This document shows positions 55,546 to 63,494 of a stretch of DNA of 64,000 bases, piece after piece. This DNA is from Granulosicoccus sp964390335. Lineage in GTDB: Bacteria; Pseudomonadota; Gammaproteobacteria; Granulosicoccales; Granulosicoccaceae. The notes beneath the pieces were generated by a model. It was not told the origin of the DNA and did not search any database. It saw nothing but the letters and a program-made list of their open reading frames with translations. Each line of letters opens with the position of its first letter. Position 1 is the stretch's first letter. The position numbers and the translations under genes were made by a program. The stretch lies in NCBI GenBank assembly GCA_964390335.1, contig CAYMHU010000007.1, positions 72,294 through 136,293 of the forward strand. The letters run 5' to 3'.

Positions 55546-56742
55546 TCAAGTTCGTTCTAAAATTAATGCCGTGCCTTGACCAACGCCAACGCACATCGTA
55601 CACAGTGCATAGCGTCCACCGGTTCGACGTAAATGATAAGCGGCAGTCATGACAAGCCGCGCACCTGACATCCCAAGCGGATGGCCCAAAGCAATCGCAC
55701 CTCCGTTCGGGTTTACATGAGCGGCATCATCCGGCAAGCCAAGTTCGCGTATTACCGCCAAACTTTGCGCTGCGAAAGCTTCATTTAATTCAATGATGTC
55801 CATCTGTTCGATCGTAAGCCCTGTTAACTCAAGCAACTTACGCACGGCGGGTACGGGCCCAATGCCCATAATGCGCGGCTCAACCCCCGCTGCTGCCATG
55901 CCGACTATGCGTGCAAGTGGCTCATGGTCGTGTGCAGCATCTTCGTTACCCAGCAGCAGTGCTGCCGCACCATCGTTCACACCTGAGGAATTCCCGGCAG
56001 TGACTGTTTTATCTGCTGCGTTAATGCCATTGAGGTTGGCCAGTTTTTCGATCGTTGTGCCTTGCCGTGGGTGTTCATCTGTGTCAACAACCACAGGTTC
56101 ACTTTTACGTTGCGGGATGCTGACGGAAAATAATTCGTCATTAAAAAAGCCTGCAGCAGCTGCGGCTGCATAGCGCGATTGTGATCGTGCAGCGAATGCA
56201 TCTTGATCGGCGCGCGATACTTTGTAAGCCTCGGCTACATTGTCTGCCGTTTCTGGCATGGAATCGGTGCCGAAGGTGTCCTTGAATTTCTTATTGATAA
56301 ACCGCCAGCCGATTGTAGTGTCGTGAACCGTATTGGCCCTTGAGAACGCGGTTGCAGCTTTTGGCATGACAAACGGTGCGCGACTCATGCTTTCGACACC
56401 ACCGGCTATGGCCAGGCGATACTCGCCAGCCTTTATGCCACGCGCTGCCATACCAACGGCATCCATACCAGATGCACAGAGCCGGTTGATCGTCGTACCA
56501 GGAACGTTCTCGGGCAATCCGGCAAGTAACGCGGCCATACGTGCAACGTTGCGATTATCTTCGCCTGCTTGGTTGGCGTCTCCTAGAATGACGTCGTCCA
56601 CATTGGCGAAGTTGACTGACGCGTTTCGCTTGGCGAGCTCTGCAATGGCCAATGCGGCCAGATCGTCCGTTCTTAACGTCGACAGGGCTCCGCCATAGCG
56701 GCCGATCGGGGTTCTGACGGCATCAAGAATGTAAGCGGGCAT
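55546..56742 (-). CDS. paaJ: 3-oxoadipyl-CoA / 3-oxo-5,6-dehydrosuberyl-CoA thiolase
   Basis: Thiolase for the last steps of phenylacetate breakdown. The acyl-enzyme Cys is in INRLCASGMDAVGMAARGI, and the other sites are GGAIALGHPLGMSGARL and ALCTMCVGVGQGTALILE. The length of 398 residues fits PaaJ/PcaF. I use the ATG of MPAYILDAVRTPIG with AAGG upstream; a GTG two codons earlier is possible. It leads the paaJ-ABCDE operon from a divergent promoter shared with the hydratase-dehydrogenase gene. Confidence 0.94.
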   Translation of the reverse strand: MPAYILDAVRTPIGRYGGALSTLRTDDLAALAIAELAKRNASVNFANVDDVILGDANQAGEDNRNVARMAALLAGLPENVPGTTINRLCASGMDAVGMAARGIKAGEYRLAIAGGVESMSRAPFVMPKAATAFSRANTVHDTTIGWRFINKKFKDTFGTDSMPETADNVAEAYKVSRADQDAFAARSQSRYAAAAAAGFFNDELFSVSIPQRKSEPVVVDTDEHPRQGTTIEKLANLNGINAADKTVTAGNSSGVNDGAAALLLGNEDAAHDHEPLARIVGMAAAGVEPRIMGIGPVPAVRKLLELTGLTIEQMDIIELNEAFAAQSLAVIRELGLPDDAAHVNPNGGAIALGHPLGMSGARLVMTAAYHLRRTGGRYALCTMCVGVGQGTALILERT

Positions 56743-56799
56743 GGGCACCTTATGTTGTTGGTTTAGCGGGCATTTTAAAAAGGATAGTGCCCTTTGAGT

Positions 56800-56886
56800 T
56801 ACAATGTAGACTATACGTGTTACATTTATTTGTCAATATGATATATTTGTAACATTATAAAGATGTCGGCTAGTTCAACGCGAACT
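56800..56886. promoter_or_regulatory. Divergent overlapping promoters with inverted repeat, paaJ/paaFH
   Basis: On the plus strand TTGTCA (56830-56835) and CATTAT (56853-56858) are 17 bases apart. On the minus strand TTGACA (56836-56831) and TAGTCT (56813-56808) are also 17 apart. The two -35 boxes are the same seven bases read in opposite directions, so two polymerases could not sit there at once. TGTTACA (56818-56824) and TGTAACA (56848-56854) form an inverted repeat around them, and TACAATGTA overlaps the minus -10 side. AGTTC-N5-GAACT at 56872-56886 lies in the plus leader. These are candidate operators for PaaX, the TetR protein or the FeaR-like protein; which one is unknown. Confidence 0.55.
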
Positions 56887-56921
56887 TAACCCGGGCATCG
56901 TTGCTGGAGCAGGAGATTCAT

Positions 56922-58901
56922 TTGGCAGTAGCGCTTTCCAGACAAGGCGAAATCGGCATTGTCACCATAGACAATCCTCCCGTTAATTCCATTTCTAAAG
57001 CGGTGCGGCAGGGTTTAATAGACGCGGTCGCTGCTACCGAAGCCGATGCTGGTATAAGCGCTGTTGTGCTTGTTTGTGCTGGGCGAACATTCATTGCCGG
57101 CGCTGATATCCGTGAGTTTGATAAGCCACCGGTCGAGCCGCATTTGCCCGATGTCTTAAGTGCTATCGAACAGACATCAAAGCCGTGGGTTGCAGCAATA
57201 CACGGCACTGCCTTAGGGGGCGGACTGGAAACAGCAATGGTGTGTAATGTTCGTATAGCGAGTAAGGATGCCAAGTTCGGTTTGCCTGAGGTGACGTTGG
57301 GCCTTATTCCCGGTGCAGGCGGTACGGTTCGATTGCCGCGGTTGGTACCCGCAGAAGCTGCGTTGAGCATGATTGCGGTCGGTAAACCGATCGGTGCAAA
57401 TGCTGCGCTGCAAGCAGGTTTAATTAACGCTATCGCAGAACACGAGTTATTGGCAGATGCAATACTGTTGGCAAAGCAGGCTGGTGTATCTGAACCCGTA
57501 ATTAGTCGGCCTGTTAATGTTCCTGAAAATAGGGCAGCGTTTGATGCCAAAGTCGCAAAAATTATCAACAAAGCACGTGGCCAACAATCTCCACAAGCTG
57601 CGGTGCACGCGTTGGAAAATGCGTTCTCGTTACCCGCTGTCGATGCGCTATTGGCTGAGCGCGAAACCTTTTTAACATTAAAAAGCGATCCGCAAGCGGC
57701 AGCACTTCGCCACGTGTTCTTTGCTGAGCGTGCCACAGCGAAAGTGCAACGCATAAAAGATGTTGAGCCTTTAGCGCTCAATGAGATCGGCGTTGTGGGC
57801 GGCGGAACCATGGGGGCGGGTATCTGTGCGGCAGCTTTACTTGCAGGATTTACAGTGCGAATGATCGAGCGCGACAGCGCTGCTGCTGAAGCTGGCTCGT
57901 CTCGAGTAGCAGGTATTCTTGATGACAGCCTGAAAAGAGGGTTAATAAATGAGGATAAACACCATCGACTGTTAAACGCATTTAACGCATCGTGTCACTT
58001 TGTCGATCTCGGTGCATGTAATTTAATTATTGAAGCTGTATTTGAAGAGATGCAGGTCAAAAAAACAGTCTTTGCGAAAATTGAAGCAGTGGCGAAGCCG
58101 GATGCGGTGTTGGCCACTAACACCTCGTATCTTGATGTTAACGACATTGCAGCATCAACCCAATCAGCCCACCGGGTTATCGGCTTACACTTTTTTTCGC
58201 CTGCGCATATTATGAAACTACTTGAAATTGTAGTGCCTTCAAGTTGCAACAACATCGCATTGGCAACCGCCGTATCGTTTGCAAAAAGCTTACGCAAATT
58301 GCCGGTTCTCGCGGGTGTGTGCGATGGTTTTATAGCTAACAGAATCATGTCTGCGTATCGTTGTGAAGCTGAGTACATGATTGAAGACGGTGCCATGCCA
58401 TGGGTAGTGGATAAAGCGATGGTCGATTTCGGTTTTCCATTAGGTATTTTTCAAATGGGTGACCTGGCCGGGTTAGATATCGCATGGGCTATGCGCAAAC
58501 GACAAACAGCAACCCGTGATCCCGACCTGCGGTATGTAGACATACCAGACAAGCTTTGTGAAAACGGTCGCTTCGGTCGTAAAACCGGAAGCGGTTACTA
58601 TTTGTATGATAACGACGCTAAGGGCAGACCTGACCCGGAAGTCGAAGCATTGATACTCGCAGAATCAAAACGAAAAGGTATCGCAAGACAAACGATGACT
58701 GCCGAGCACATCATGGAGAGAATACTCGGTGTTATACAACGTGAAGGACGGAAGATTCTTGATGAGGGTATTGCTCAATCAGCAGATGATATTGATGTAG
58801 TGATGGTCAATGCTTTTGCGTTCCCACGCTGGCGTGGTGGACCCATGTTCATGCTGCGGTATCAGCAACCCGAAAAAGCAGGCTTTGAAGGTATGACATG
58901 A
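56922..58901 (+). CDS. Fused enoyl-CoA hydratase / 3-hydroxyacyl-CoA dehydrogenase (PaaF+PaaH role)
   Basis: FadB/FadJ-like fusion of about 659 residues. The N-terminal crotonase part holds the two hydratase Glu in GTALGGGLETAMVCNV and GLPEVTLGLIPGAGGT. The dehydrogenase part starts near residue 290 with the NAD motif IGVVGGGTMGAGICAAALLA. The catalytic His is in RVIGLHFFSPAHIMKLLEIV, and the helical C-terminal domain is present. The start is TTG with AGGAG six bases before it; an in-frame TTG seven codons earlier is less likely. No separate paaF or paaH is in the cluster, so this gene probably does both steps on dehydroadipyl-CoA. It overlaps the AraC gene by four bases. Confidence 0.85.
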   Translation: MAVALSRQGEIGIVTIDNPPVNSISKAVRQGLIDAVAATEADAGISAVVLVCAGRTFIAGADIREFDKPPVEPHLPDVLSAIEQTSKPWVAAIHGTALGGGLETAMVCNVRIASKDAKFGLPEVTLGLIPGAGGTVRLPRLVPAEAALSMIAVGKPIGANAALQAGLINAIAEHELLADAILLAKQAGVSEPVISRPVNVPENRAAFDAKVAKIINKARGQQSPQAAVHALENAFSLPAVDALLAERETFLTLKSDPQAAALRHVFFAERATAKVQRIKDVEPLALNEIGVVGGGTMGAGICAAALLAGFTVRMIERDSAAAEAGSSRVAGILDDSLKRGLINEDKHHRLLNAFNASCHFVDLGACNLIIEAVFEEMQVKKTVFAKIEAVAKPDAVLATNTSYLDVNDIAASTQSAHRVIGLHFFSPAHIMKLLEIVVPSSCNNIALATAVSFAKSLRKLPVLAGVCDGFIANRIMSAYRCEAEYMIEDGAMPWVVDKAMVDFGFPLGIFQMGDLAGLDIAWAMRKRQTATRDPDLRYVDIPDKLCENGRFGRKTGSGYYLYDNDAKGRPDPEVEALILAESKRKGIARQTMTAEHIMERILGVIQREGRKILDEGIAQSADDIDVVMVNAFAFPRWRGGPMFMLRYQQPEKAGFEGMT

Positions 58902-59839
58902 CTCCATTCGAGCTAGATATCCAACCCCAAAATTATCCTGTTGATGCTTTTGTGCAGGATTTACAGTCTATATGTGGTGCCTTTAACGTAGAACCCGGTG
59001 TAGCCAAACAAGATAACTTGACAGCGCACCTATCGACCATATCACCTGGTGGGCTTGACCTAGCTCGAGTTGGCATGAATGCGGATCGAGTCTTTAGAGG
59101 AGATCAGGAAATCAGGCGTTGTCCGGGCGAACATTTTTTTCTGATTCTACAACAGCAGGGTAGAGCGTTGCTGAGCCAGGGCGATGTGTCGGTATGGGTA
59201 GACCCCGGTGACATGTTTATCGTCGATGCGACCCAGCCCAGTACGTTCGACTATGATCAAAAATACTCGTTGCAATTGTCTGTGCACTTGCCACGTGATG
59301 AAATGTTGCATCGCTTTGGTAAACGCATCTATGGTGGGCTTGATATAAGCGCAAACGATCCACTGGCCATTGCGATGAAAGCAATGCTTGCGAAATTGCT
59401 GCTTGACGATGGGACAACAGGGCAGCTTCACACTGTAGAAGCGTTCTACAGTGTGTTTGGTGCGCTGCTGACCGAGCGAGCGCTGAGTGAAGGACGCAAA
59501 CCCAATGCCGATCGGCAGTTAATGAGCCGGGCCATTTCGCTTATCGCGGAGCACTACCGAAACCCGGAATTCAAAACTCAGCAGCTCGCAGAGTTTAGCG
59601 GTGTTTCCTTGCGTCGCTTGCAGCGAGCATTCCAAATAATCGGTGAAACACCCCACGAGCGGCTGCAGCGTTACCGGATTACCGCCGCCAATGAGGCGAT
59701 TCAGAGCCAGGCAAGTCGAACCGTTACTGAAGTGGCCTATAGTGCAGGTTTCAGAGATCTATCGACGTTTTATCGCGCTTATCGTAAGCAGTTTGGGTGT
59801 TCACCCGGTAAGGCTGACGCTATACGCAAACAAACTTGA
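58898..59839 (+). CDS. FeaR-like AraC family regulator
   Basis: A 313-residue AraC-type activator. The N-terminal AraC-binding-like domain reads QDLQSICGAFNVEPG, LDLARVG and FFLILQQQGRALLSQGDVSV, then DPGDMFIVDATQPSTFDY. This order and wording is close to E. coli FeaR, the activator of phenylacetaldehyde dehydrogenase and amine oxidase genes. The C-terminal double HTH contains LAEFSGVSLRRLQRAFQIIG and VTEVAYSAGFRDLSTFYRAY. It is translationally coupled to the hydratase-dehydrogenase and is followed by the aldehyde dehydrogenase it may control. The FeaR link is from memory of sequence. Confidence 0.75.
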   Translation: MTPFELDIQPQNYPVDAFVQDLQSICGAFNVEPGVAKQDNLTAHLSTISPGGLDLARVGMNADRVFRGDQEIRRCPGEHFFLILQQQGRALLSQGDVSVWVDPGDMFIVDATQPSTFDYDQKYSLQLSVHLPRDEMLHRFGKRIYGGLDISANDPLAIAMKAMLAKLLLDDGTTGQLHTVEAFYSVFGALLTERALSEGRKPNADRQLMSRAISLIAEHYRNPEFKTQQLAEFSGVSLRRLQRAFQIIGETPHERLQRYRITAANEAIQSQASRTVTEVAYSAGFRDLSTFYRAYRKQFGCSPGKADAIRKQT

Positions 59840-59910
59840 CGTCAGCTGCGTAGACAGCAATTTGTGTCATCCATCAAGATCAGTCACAAGACTTAAGAAA
59901 AGGAAGGCAC

Positions 59911-61323
59911 ATGAACACAAATTTCCCGATGACCATCGGCGGAGAGGCGGTACACGGTGCCGCAACCTTCGATGTCCAAAACCCATCAACCGGAGGCATT
60001 GTAGGAACCGCTCCCAATGCGACACCGAAGGAATTGGATTCTGCCGTAAGTGCAGCCAATGAGGCGTTTAAAGACTGGTCGCAAACCCCAGAAAAAGAAC
60101 GAGCGGATGCCGTTGCTGCAGTTGCCGCAAAACTCAATGATCACGCTGAAGAGCTAGCCGCGATTGTTACACAGGAACAAGGCAAGCCATTGAATGGTGT
60201 TGGCTCGCGCTTTGAAATGGGCGGTGTGGGCGCGTGGACGGGGCATACCGCGTCCTTGGAATTTCCACCAATGCAGGTGCTACAGGATAATAATGAAGGC
60301 CGCGTTGAAATGTATCGAAAGCCATTGGGTGTGGTTGGCTCTATTACGCCGTGGAACTTCCCGGTCATGATCGCGAGTTGGCATCTGATGCCGGCAATTC
60401 ATACTGGTAATACAGCGGTTATTAAACCGTCGCCTTACACACCGCTTGCCACACTTCGTATGGTCGAGTTAATGAATGAAGTTCTGCCTGCAGGTGTTGT
60501 GAATATAGTGACGTCGGATGATAAGGGTGACAACATCGGCGCTGCGATGGCATCACATCCGGATATTCGAAAAATTGTTTTTACCGGTTCGTGTGATACC
60601 GGTGCCAAAGTCATGATGTCATCTGCAGAGACCATGAAACGCCTAACCCTTGAAATGGGTGGTAACGATGCCGGTATTGTTATGCCTGATGTGCAGCCGG
60701 AAGAGATAGCCGAAGGATTATTCTGGGGTGGCTTTATTAATATGGGCCAAACCTGTGCGGCGATGAAGCGTTTATATGTGCATGAAGATGTATACGATGG
60801 CGTGTGCGATGCGTTAGTAGCGTACGCCAGAAACATCCCTATGGGGGACGGTATGGATGAAGGTTCCATAATGGGACCGGTAGCGAACCAAATGCAATTC
60901 GATAAAGTGAAAGGGTTGGTAGATGAAGCTAAGTCGAATGGTCGCGTGCTGTTAGGTGGAGATGCCGGTGAAGGCCTGTTTTTTCCACCCACTATCATTG
61001 CAGATCTCAATAACGGTGATTCGCTAGTGGATCAGGAACAGTTTGGTCCGGCGCTACCCGTTATCAAATTCAATTCACTCAATGAAGTTATCGAGTGCGC
61101 AAATGACAGTGACAATGGCCTCGGCGGGTCGGTTTGGTCAGAGGATATTGATGCCGCCAGAGAAATTGCGAAGCGTATGGACTGCGGCTCAGTGTGGATA
61201 AACAAACACGGTGCGATTCAACCCAATGCGCCGTTTGGTGGCGTGAAGCGATCAGGACTTGGCGTCGAATTCGGCGACGAGGGATTGAAGGAATATACAG
61301 ATATACAAGTGATATTAAGCTAA
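59911..61323 (+). CDS. Aldehyde dehydrogenase (possible phenylacetaldehyde dehydrogenase)
   Basis: NAD(P)-dependent aldehyde dehydrogenase, 470 residues. Cofactor motifs are GVVGSITPWNFPVMIASWHL and IVFTGSCDTGAK. The general base Glu is in TLEMGGNDAGIV (GGND where most families have GGK/GGN plus S/P). The catalytic Cys is in NMGQTCAAMKRLYV. A good AGGAAGG precedes the ATG. Placed after a FeaR-like regulator and before an alcohol oxidoreductase in the phenylacetate cluster, it is a candidate for making phenylacetate from phenylacetaldehyde. Related genes also serve other alcohols, for example in polyethylene-glycol clusters, so the substrate is open. Confidence 0.85.
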   Translation: MNTNFPMTIGGEAVHGAATFDVQNPSTGGIVGTAPNATPKELDSAVSAANEAFKDWSQTPEKERADAVAAVAAKLNDHAEELAAIVTQEQGKPLNGVGSRFEMGGVGAWTGHTASLEFPPMQVLQDNNEGRVEMYRKPLGVVGSITPWNFPVMIASWHLMPAIHTGNTAVIKPSPYTPLATLRMVELMNEVLPAGVVNIVTSDDKGDNIGAAMASHPDIRKIVFTGSCDTGAKVMMSSAETMKRLTLEMGGNDAGIVMPDVQPEEIAEGLFWGGFINMGQTCAAMKRLYVHEDVYDGVCDALVAYARNIPMGDGMDEGSIMGPVANQMQFDKVKGLVDEAKSNGRVLLGGDAGEGLFFPPTIIADLNNGDSLVDQEQFGPALPVIKFNSLNEVIECANDSDNGLGGSVWSEDIDAAREIAKRMDCGSVWINKHGAIQPNAPFGGVKRSGLGVEFGDEGLKEYTDIQVILS

Positions 61324-61394
61324 CAAACAAACCGTAGGTTACGCAAGTGCCATCAGGCACCGGCGAAGCGTTTTAACAATCCTTGGAGGGTGTA

Positions 61395-63038
61395 ATGACG
61401 AGTAAAATGAATCGCAGAGAATTTCTGAAAAAAACAGGCGTTGCTTCCGGTGTGCTTATTGTTGGCCCCGGTATTTTTGGGGCATCTGTAAACACCGCGG
61501 AAGCGCAAACCGGTAGTTTTGATTACATTATCTGTGGGGCTGGTTCTGCTGGTTGTGTACTTGCCGCGAGACTCACAGAAGACGACGATGTGAGTGTGTT
61601 GCTTATTGAAGCCGGTGGCCCTGAAGAAGGTGTGCAAACTATAGAAACGCCTTTGTTGTTACTGGAAAACTGGAACACGGAGTACGACTACGCATACTTC
61701 ACCGAACCTCAGGAACACTGCAATGGACGCAAAATCCATTGGCCTCGGGGGCGTGTTGTGGGTGGATCAGGCTCAATCAATGGCATGTTGTATGTGCGAG
61801 GCCATGCCAGTGATTATGACAACTGGGCATACATGGGTAACCCAGGATGGGACTATGAAAGCGTGTTGCCGTACTTTAAAAAATCTGAAGACTTCGAAGG
61901 TGGTGAAAACGAGTACCACGGTGTCGGTGGGCCACTGCATGTAACCACCAACTATGAAATTCATCCTACGACCAAACGGATTGTTGATGCAGCACTTGAA
62001 GCCGGCTATCCCTTCAATGAAGACTACAACGGTGCTGACAGTGAAGGTGTTAACTTCGCGCAAATGAACACCAAAGATGGCAAGCGACATTCAAGTGCGG
62101 TTGCTTTTTTACGCCCGGCTTTGGAACGACCGAATCTTAGTTTGTTAACGAATGCCCGAGTTAAAAACGTAGAGCTTGATGGCAAGAAGGTAACCGGTGT
62201 CACGTATATCCAAGATGGTGAAACCCGAACAGTGACGGCTAAACAAGAAGTCATCCTCTCTGGTGGCACGATTGAAAGCCCTAAAATACTGATGCTGTCT
62301 GGTATTGGTGAACGAGAGCAACTGGAAAAATTTGGCATCGAGGTTAAGCACGAGCTTCCGGGTGTGGGAAAAAACCTTCATGATCATTCGCTGGCTCCTG
62401 TCATATATGAAGGAGATGTTCCACCACCAACAAACATGGCGGTTATTCCTTTGCATGCGCAAGCGTTTATGCGTTCCGACCCAAGATTGCCGGCACCTGA
62501 CATGCAACCACTTTTCTTTCATGTGCCGCTCTACACAGCAGATACACAAGAGCCTGTGACGCCATCGGCTTACACACTTTGCGCCGGTGGTGTTAGTCCA
62601 ACCAGTCGTGGTGAGCTACGTCTCACAGGTCCTAACCTAGATGACCGCCCATCGCTTGATCCACACCTGCTGGAGACAGAGTACGACGTGAATACACTGG
62701 TTGAAAACATCAAAATGATGCGTGAGATCGCGAAGCAGCCCGCATTGGCTGAAATCACAACTCGTGAAATCTATCCCGGAGCGGATGTTCAATCGGATGA
62801 AGAACTGGCCGAGTACGCGCGAAATTCACTGCAGTCTTATCACCATCAGGTTGGTACCTGCAAAATGGGTCGTGATGAAATGTCCGTGGTTGACCACGAG
62901 TTGCGCGTTCACGGTATTGAGGGTCTTCGGGTTATCGATGCGTCTATTATGCCTATCGTACCCACTGGTAACACCAATGCACCCACTTATATGGTGGCGG
63001 AAAAGGGTGCTGATATGGTGAAAGCGGCGCGTAGCTGA
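61395..63038 (+). CDS. Tat-exported GMC family alcohol oxidoreductase
   Basis: FAD-dependent alcohol dehydrogenase/oxidase of the glucose-methanol-choline family, about 547 residues. A twin-arginine signal (MNRREFLKKTGVASGVLIVG) ends near AEAQT, so the enzyme is folded with FAD and sent to the periplasm. The FAD motif is ICGAGSAGCVLAARL, GMC signature one is GRVVGGSGSINGMLYVRG, and the catalytic His is in SYHHQVGTCKMG with Asn in TGNTNAPTYM. The start is an ATG with GGAGG five bases before it; a TTG four codons upstream is less likely. It is probably in one operon with the aldehyde dehydrogenase, i.e. alcohol to aldehyde to acid. Confidence 0.87.
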   Translation: MTSKMNRREFLKKTGVASGVLIVGPGIFGASVNTAEAQTGSFDYIICGAGSAGCVLAARLTEDDDVSVLLIEAGGPEEGVQTIETPLLLLENWNTEYDYAYFTEPQEHCNGRKIHWPRGRVVGGSGSINGMLYVRGHASDYDNWAYMGNPGWDYESVLPYFKKSEDFEGGENEYHGVGGPLHVTTNYEIHPTTKRIVDAALEAGYPFNEDYNGADSEGVNFAQMNTKDGKRHSSAVAFLRPALERPNLSLLTNARVKNVELDGKKVTGVTYIQDGETRTVTAKQEVILSGGTIESPKILMLSGIGEREQLEKFGIEVKHELPGVGKNLHDHSLAPVIYEGDVPPPTNMAVIPLHAQAFMRSDPRLPAPDMQPLFFHVPLYTADTQEPVTPSAYTLCAGGVSPTSRGELRLTGPNLDDRPSLDPHLLETEYDVNTLVENIKMMREIAKQPALAEITTREIYPGADVQSDEELAEYARNSLQSYHHQVGTCKMGRDEMSVVDHELRVHGIEGLRVIDASIMPIVPTGNTNAPTYMVAEKGADMVKAARS

Positions 63039-63070
63039 TCAAGCATCAGGCATTGCGTTTCCTAGACTAA

Positions 63071-63105
63071 AAAGTCGGTGCGGATTAACTTTCCGCTCCG
63101 ACTTT
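63071..63105. terminator. Long hairpin, terminator for the minus-strand remnant and perhaps for the GMC gene
   Basis: AAAGTCGGTGCGGA pairs with TCCGCTCCGACTTT (one mismatch in 14) around a seven-base loop. Read on the minus strand it ends in CTTTTTAG, a fair intrinsic terminator for the permease remnant. It lies 33 bases after the GMC stop. Confidence 0.75.
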
Positions 63106-63310
63106 CTTGCGATACATACCTTGCGCTATTCTGTCGATATCCATTGCACATAACAAAATGGCCAATCCACCCAACAAGCCTTGGCCTTTCGCTGCGTATT
63201 GCAATGCTTCCAATATCAACGCGCCGAGACCTTCTGCACCAATCAACGATGCGATAACCACCATCGATAACCACCATCGATAATGACATCAAGATAGTTT
63301 GACGGACTGA
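63085..63310 (-). pseudogene. Remnant of a ProW-type glycine betaine ABC permease
   Basis: Only the C-terminal end of a permease is left. In one minus-strand frame I read VRQTILMSLSM, and after a shift MVVIASLIGAEGLGALILEA followed by DRIAQGM and a stop. This is the signature end of ProW/OpuAB permeases (QTIMLxLSMVVIAxMIG..GLG...DRLTQ). The frame is broken by a 13-base tandem duplication inside the LSMVVIA codons, and upstream the frame meets stops at once. No binding-protein or ATPase gene is adjacent in the window. Clear decay product. Confidence 0.8.
63253..63278. repeat. 13-bp tandem duplication
   Basis: GATAACCACCATC occurs twice head to tail and is followed by a partial third copy (GATAA). 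The unit is not a multiple of three and shifts the frame of the ProW-like remnant. Removing one copy restores a continuous frame. Confidence 0.9.
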
Positions 63311-63494
63311 CTACCTGCCAGCCCGAAGTTGTTATATTTGTGTGATTGATTAGTTTACTTGGTTCAGCGTGAATATCAAAATGTTCGTCGCCCGTGAGCA
63401 CGACCGTCATTTTTTTGAGAACATATCAGATGACGTATTACTCTAAATTAGCGCCAAGCGTCATATTTTTTAATAAATCAGAGCTGTGGGACTT

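Noticed and set aside
59911..63038. Reading the aldehyde dehydrogenase and GMC genes as betB and betA (choline to betaine), prompted by the nearby ProW remnant
   Set aside because: The GMC protein has a Tat signal, which BetA lacks, and the dehydrogenase sequence is not close to BetB. A FeaR-like regulator and paa genes are closer context. Not fully excluded.
63062..63292. A 76-residue open frame on the minus strand
   Set aside because: Only its first codons (MSLSMVV) match a permease. The rest is the wrong frame created by the 13-base duplication, so it is part of the pseudogene.
63243..63410. A 55-residue minus-strand ORF starting MTVVLTGDEHFDIH
   Set aside because: It overlaps the permease remnant in another frame, ends in its duplication, and resembles nothing I know; probably chance.
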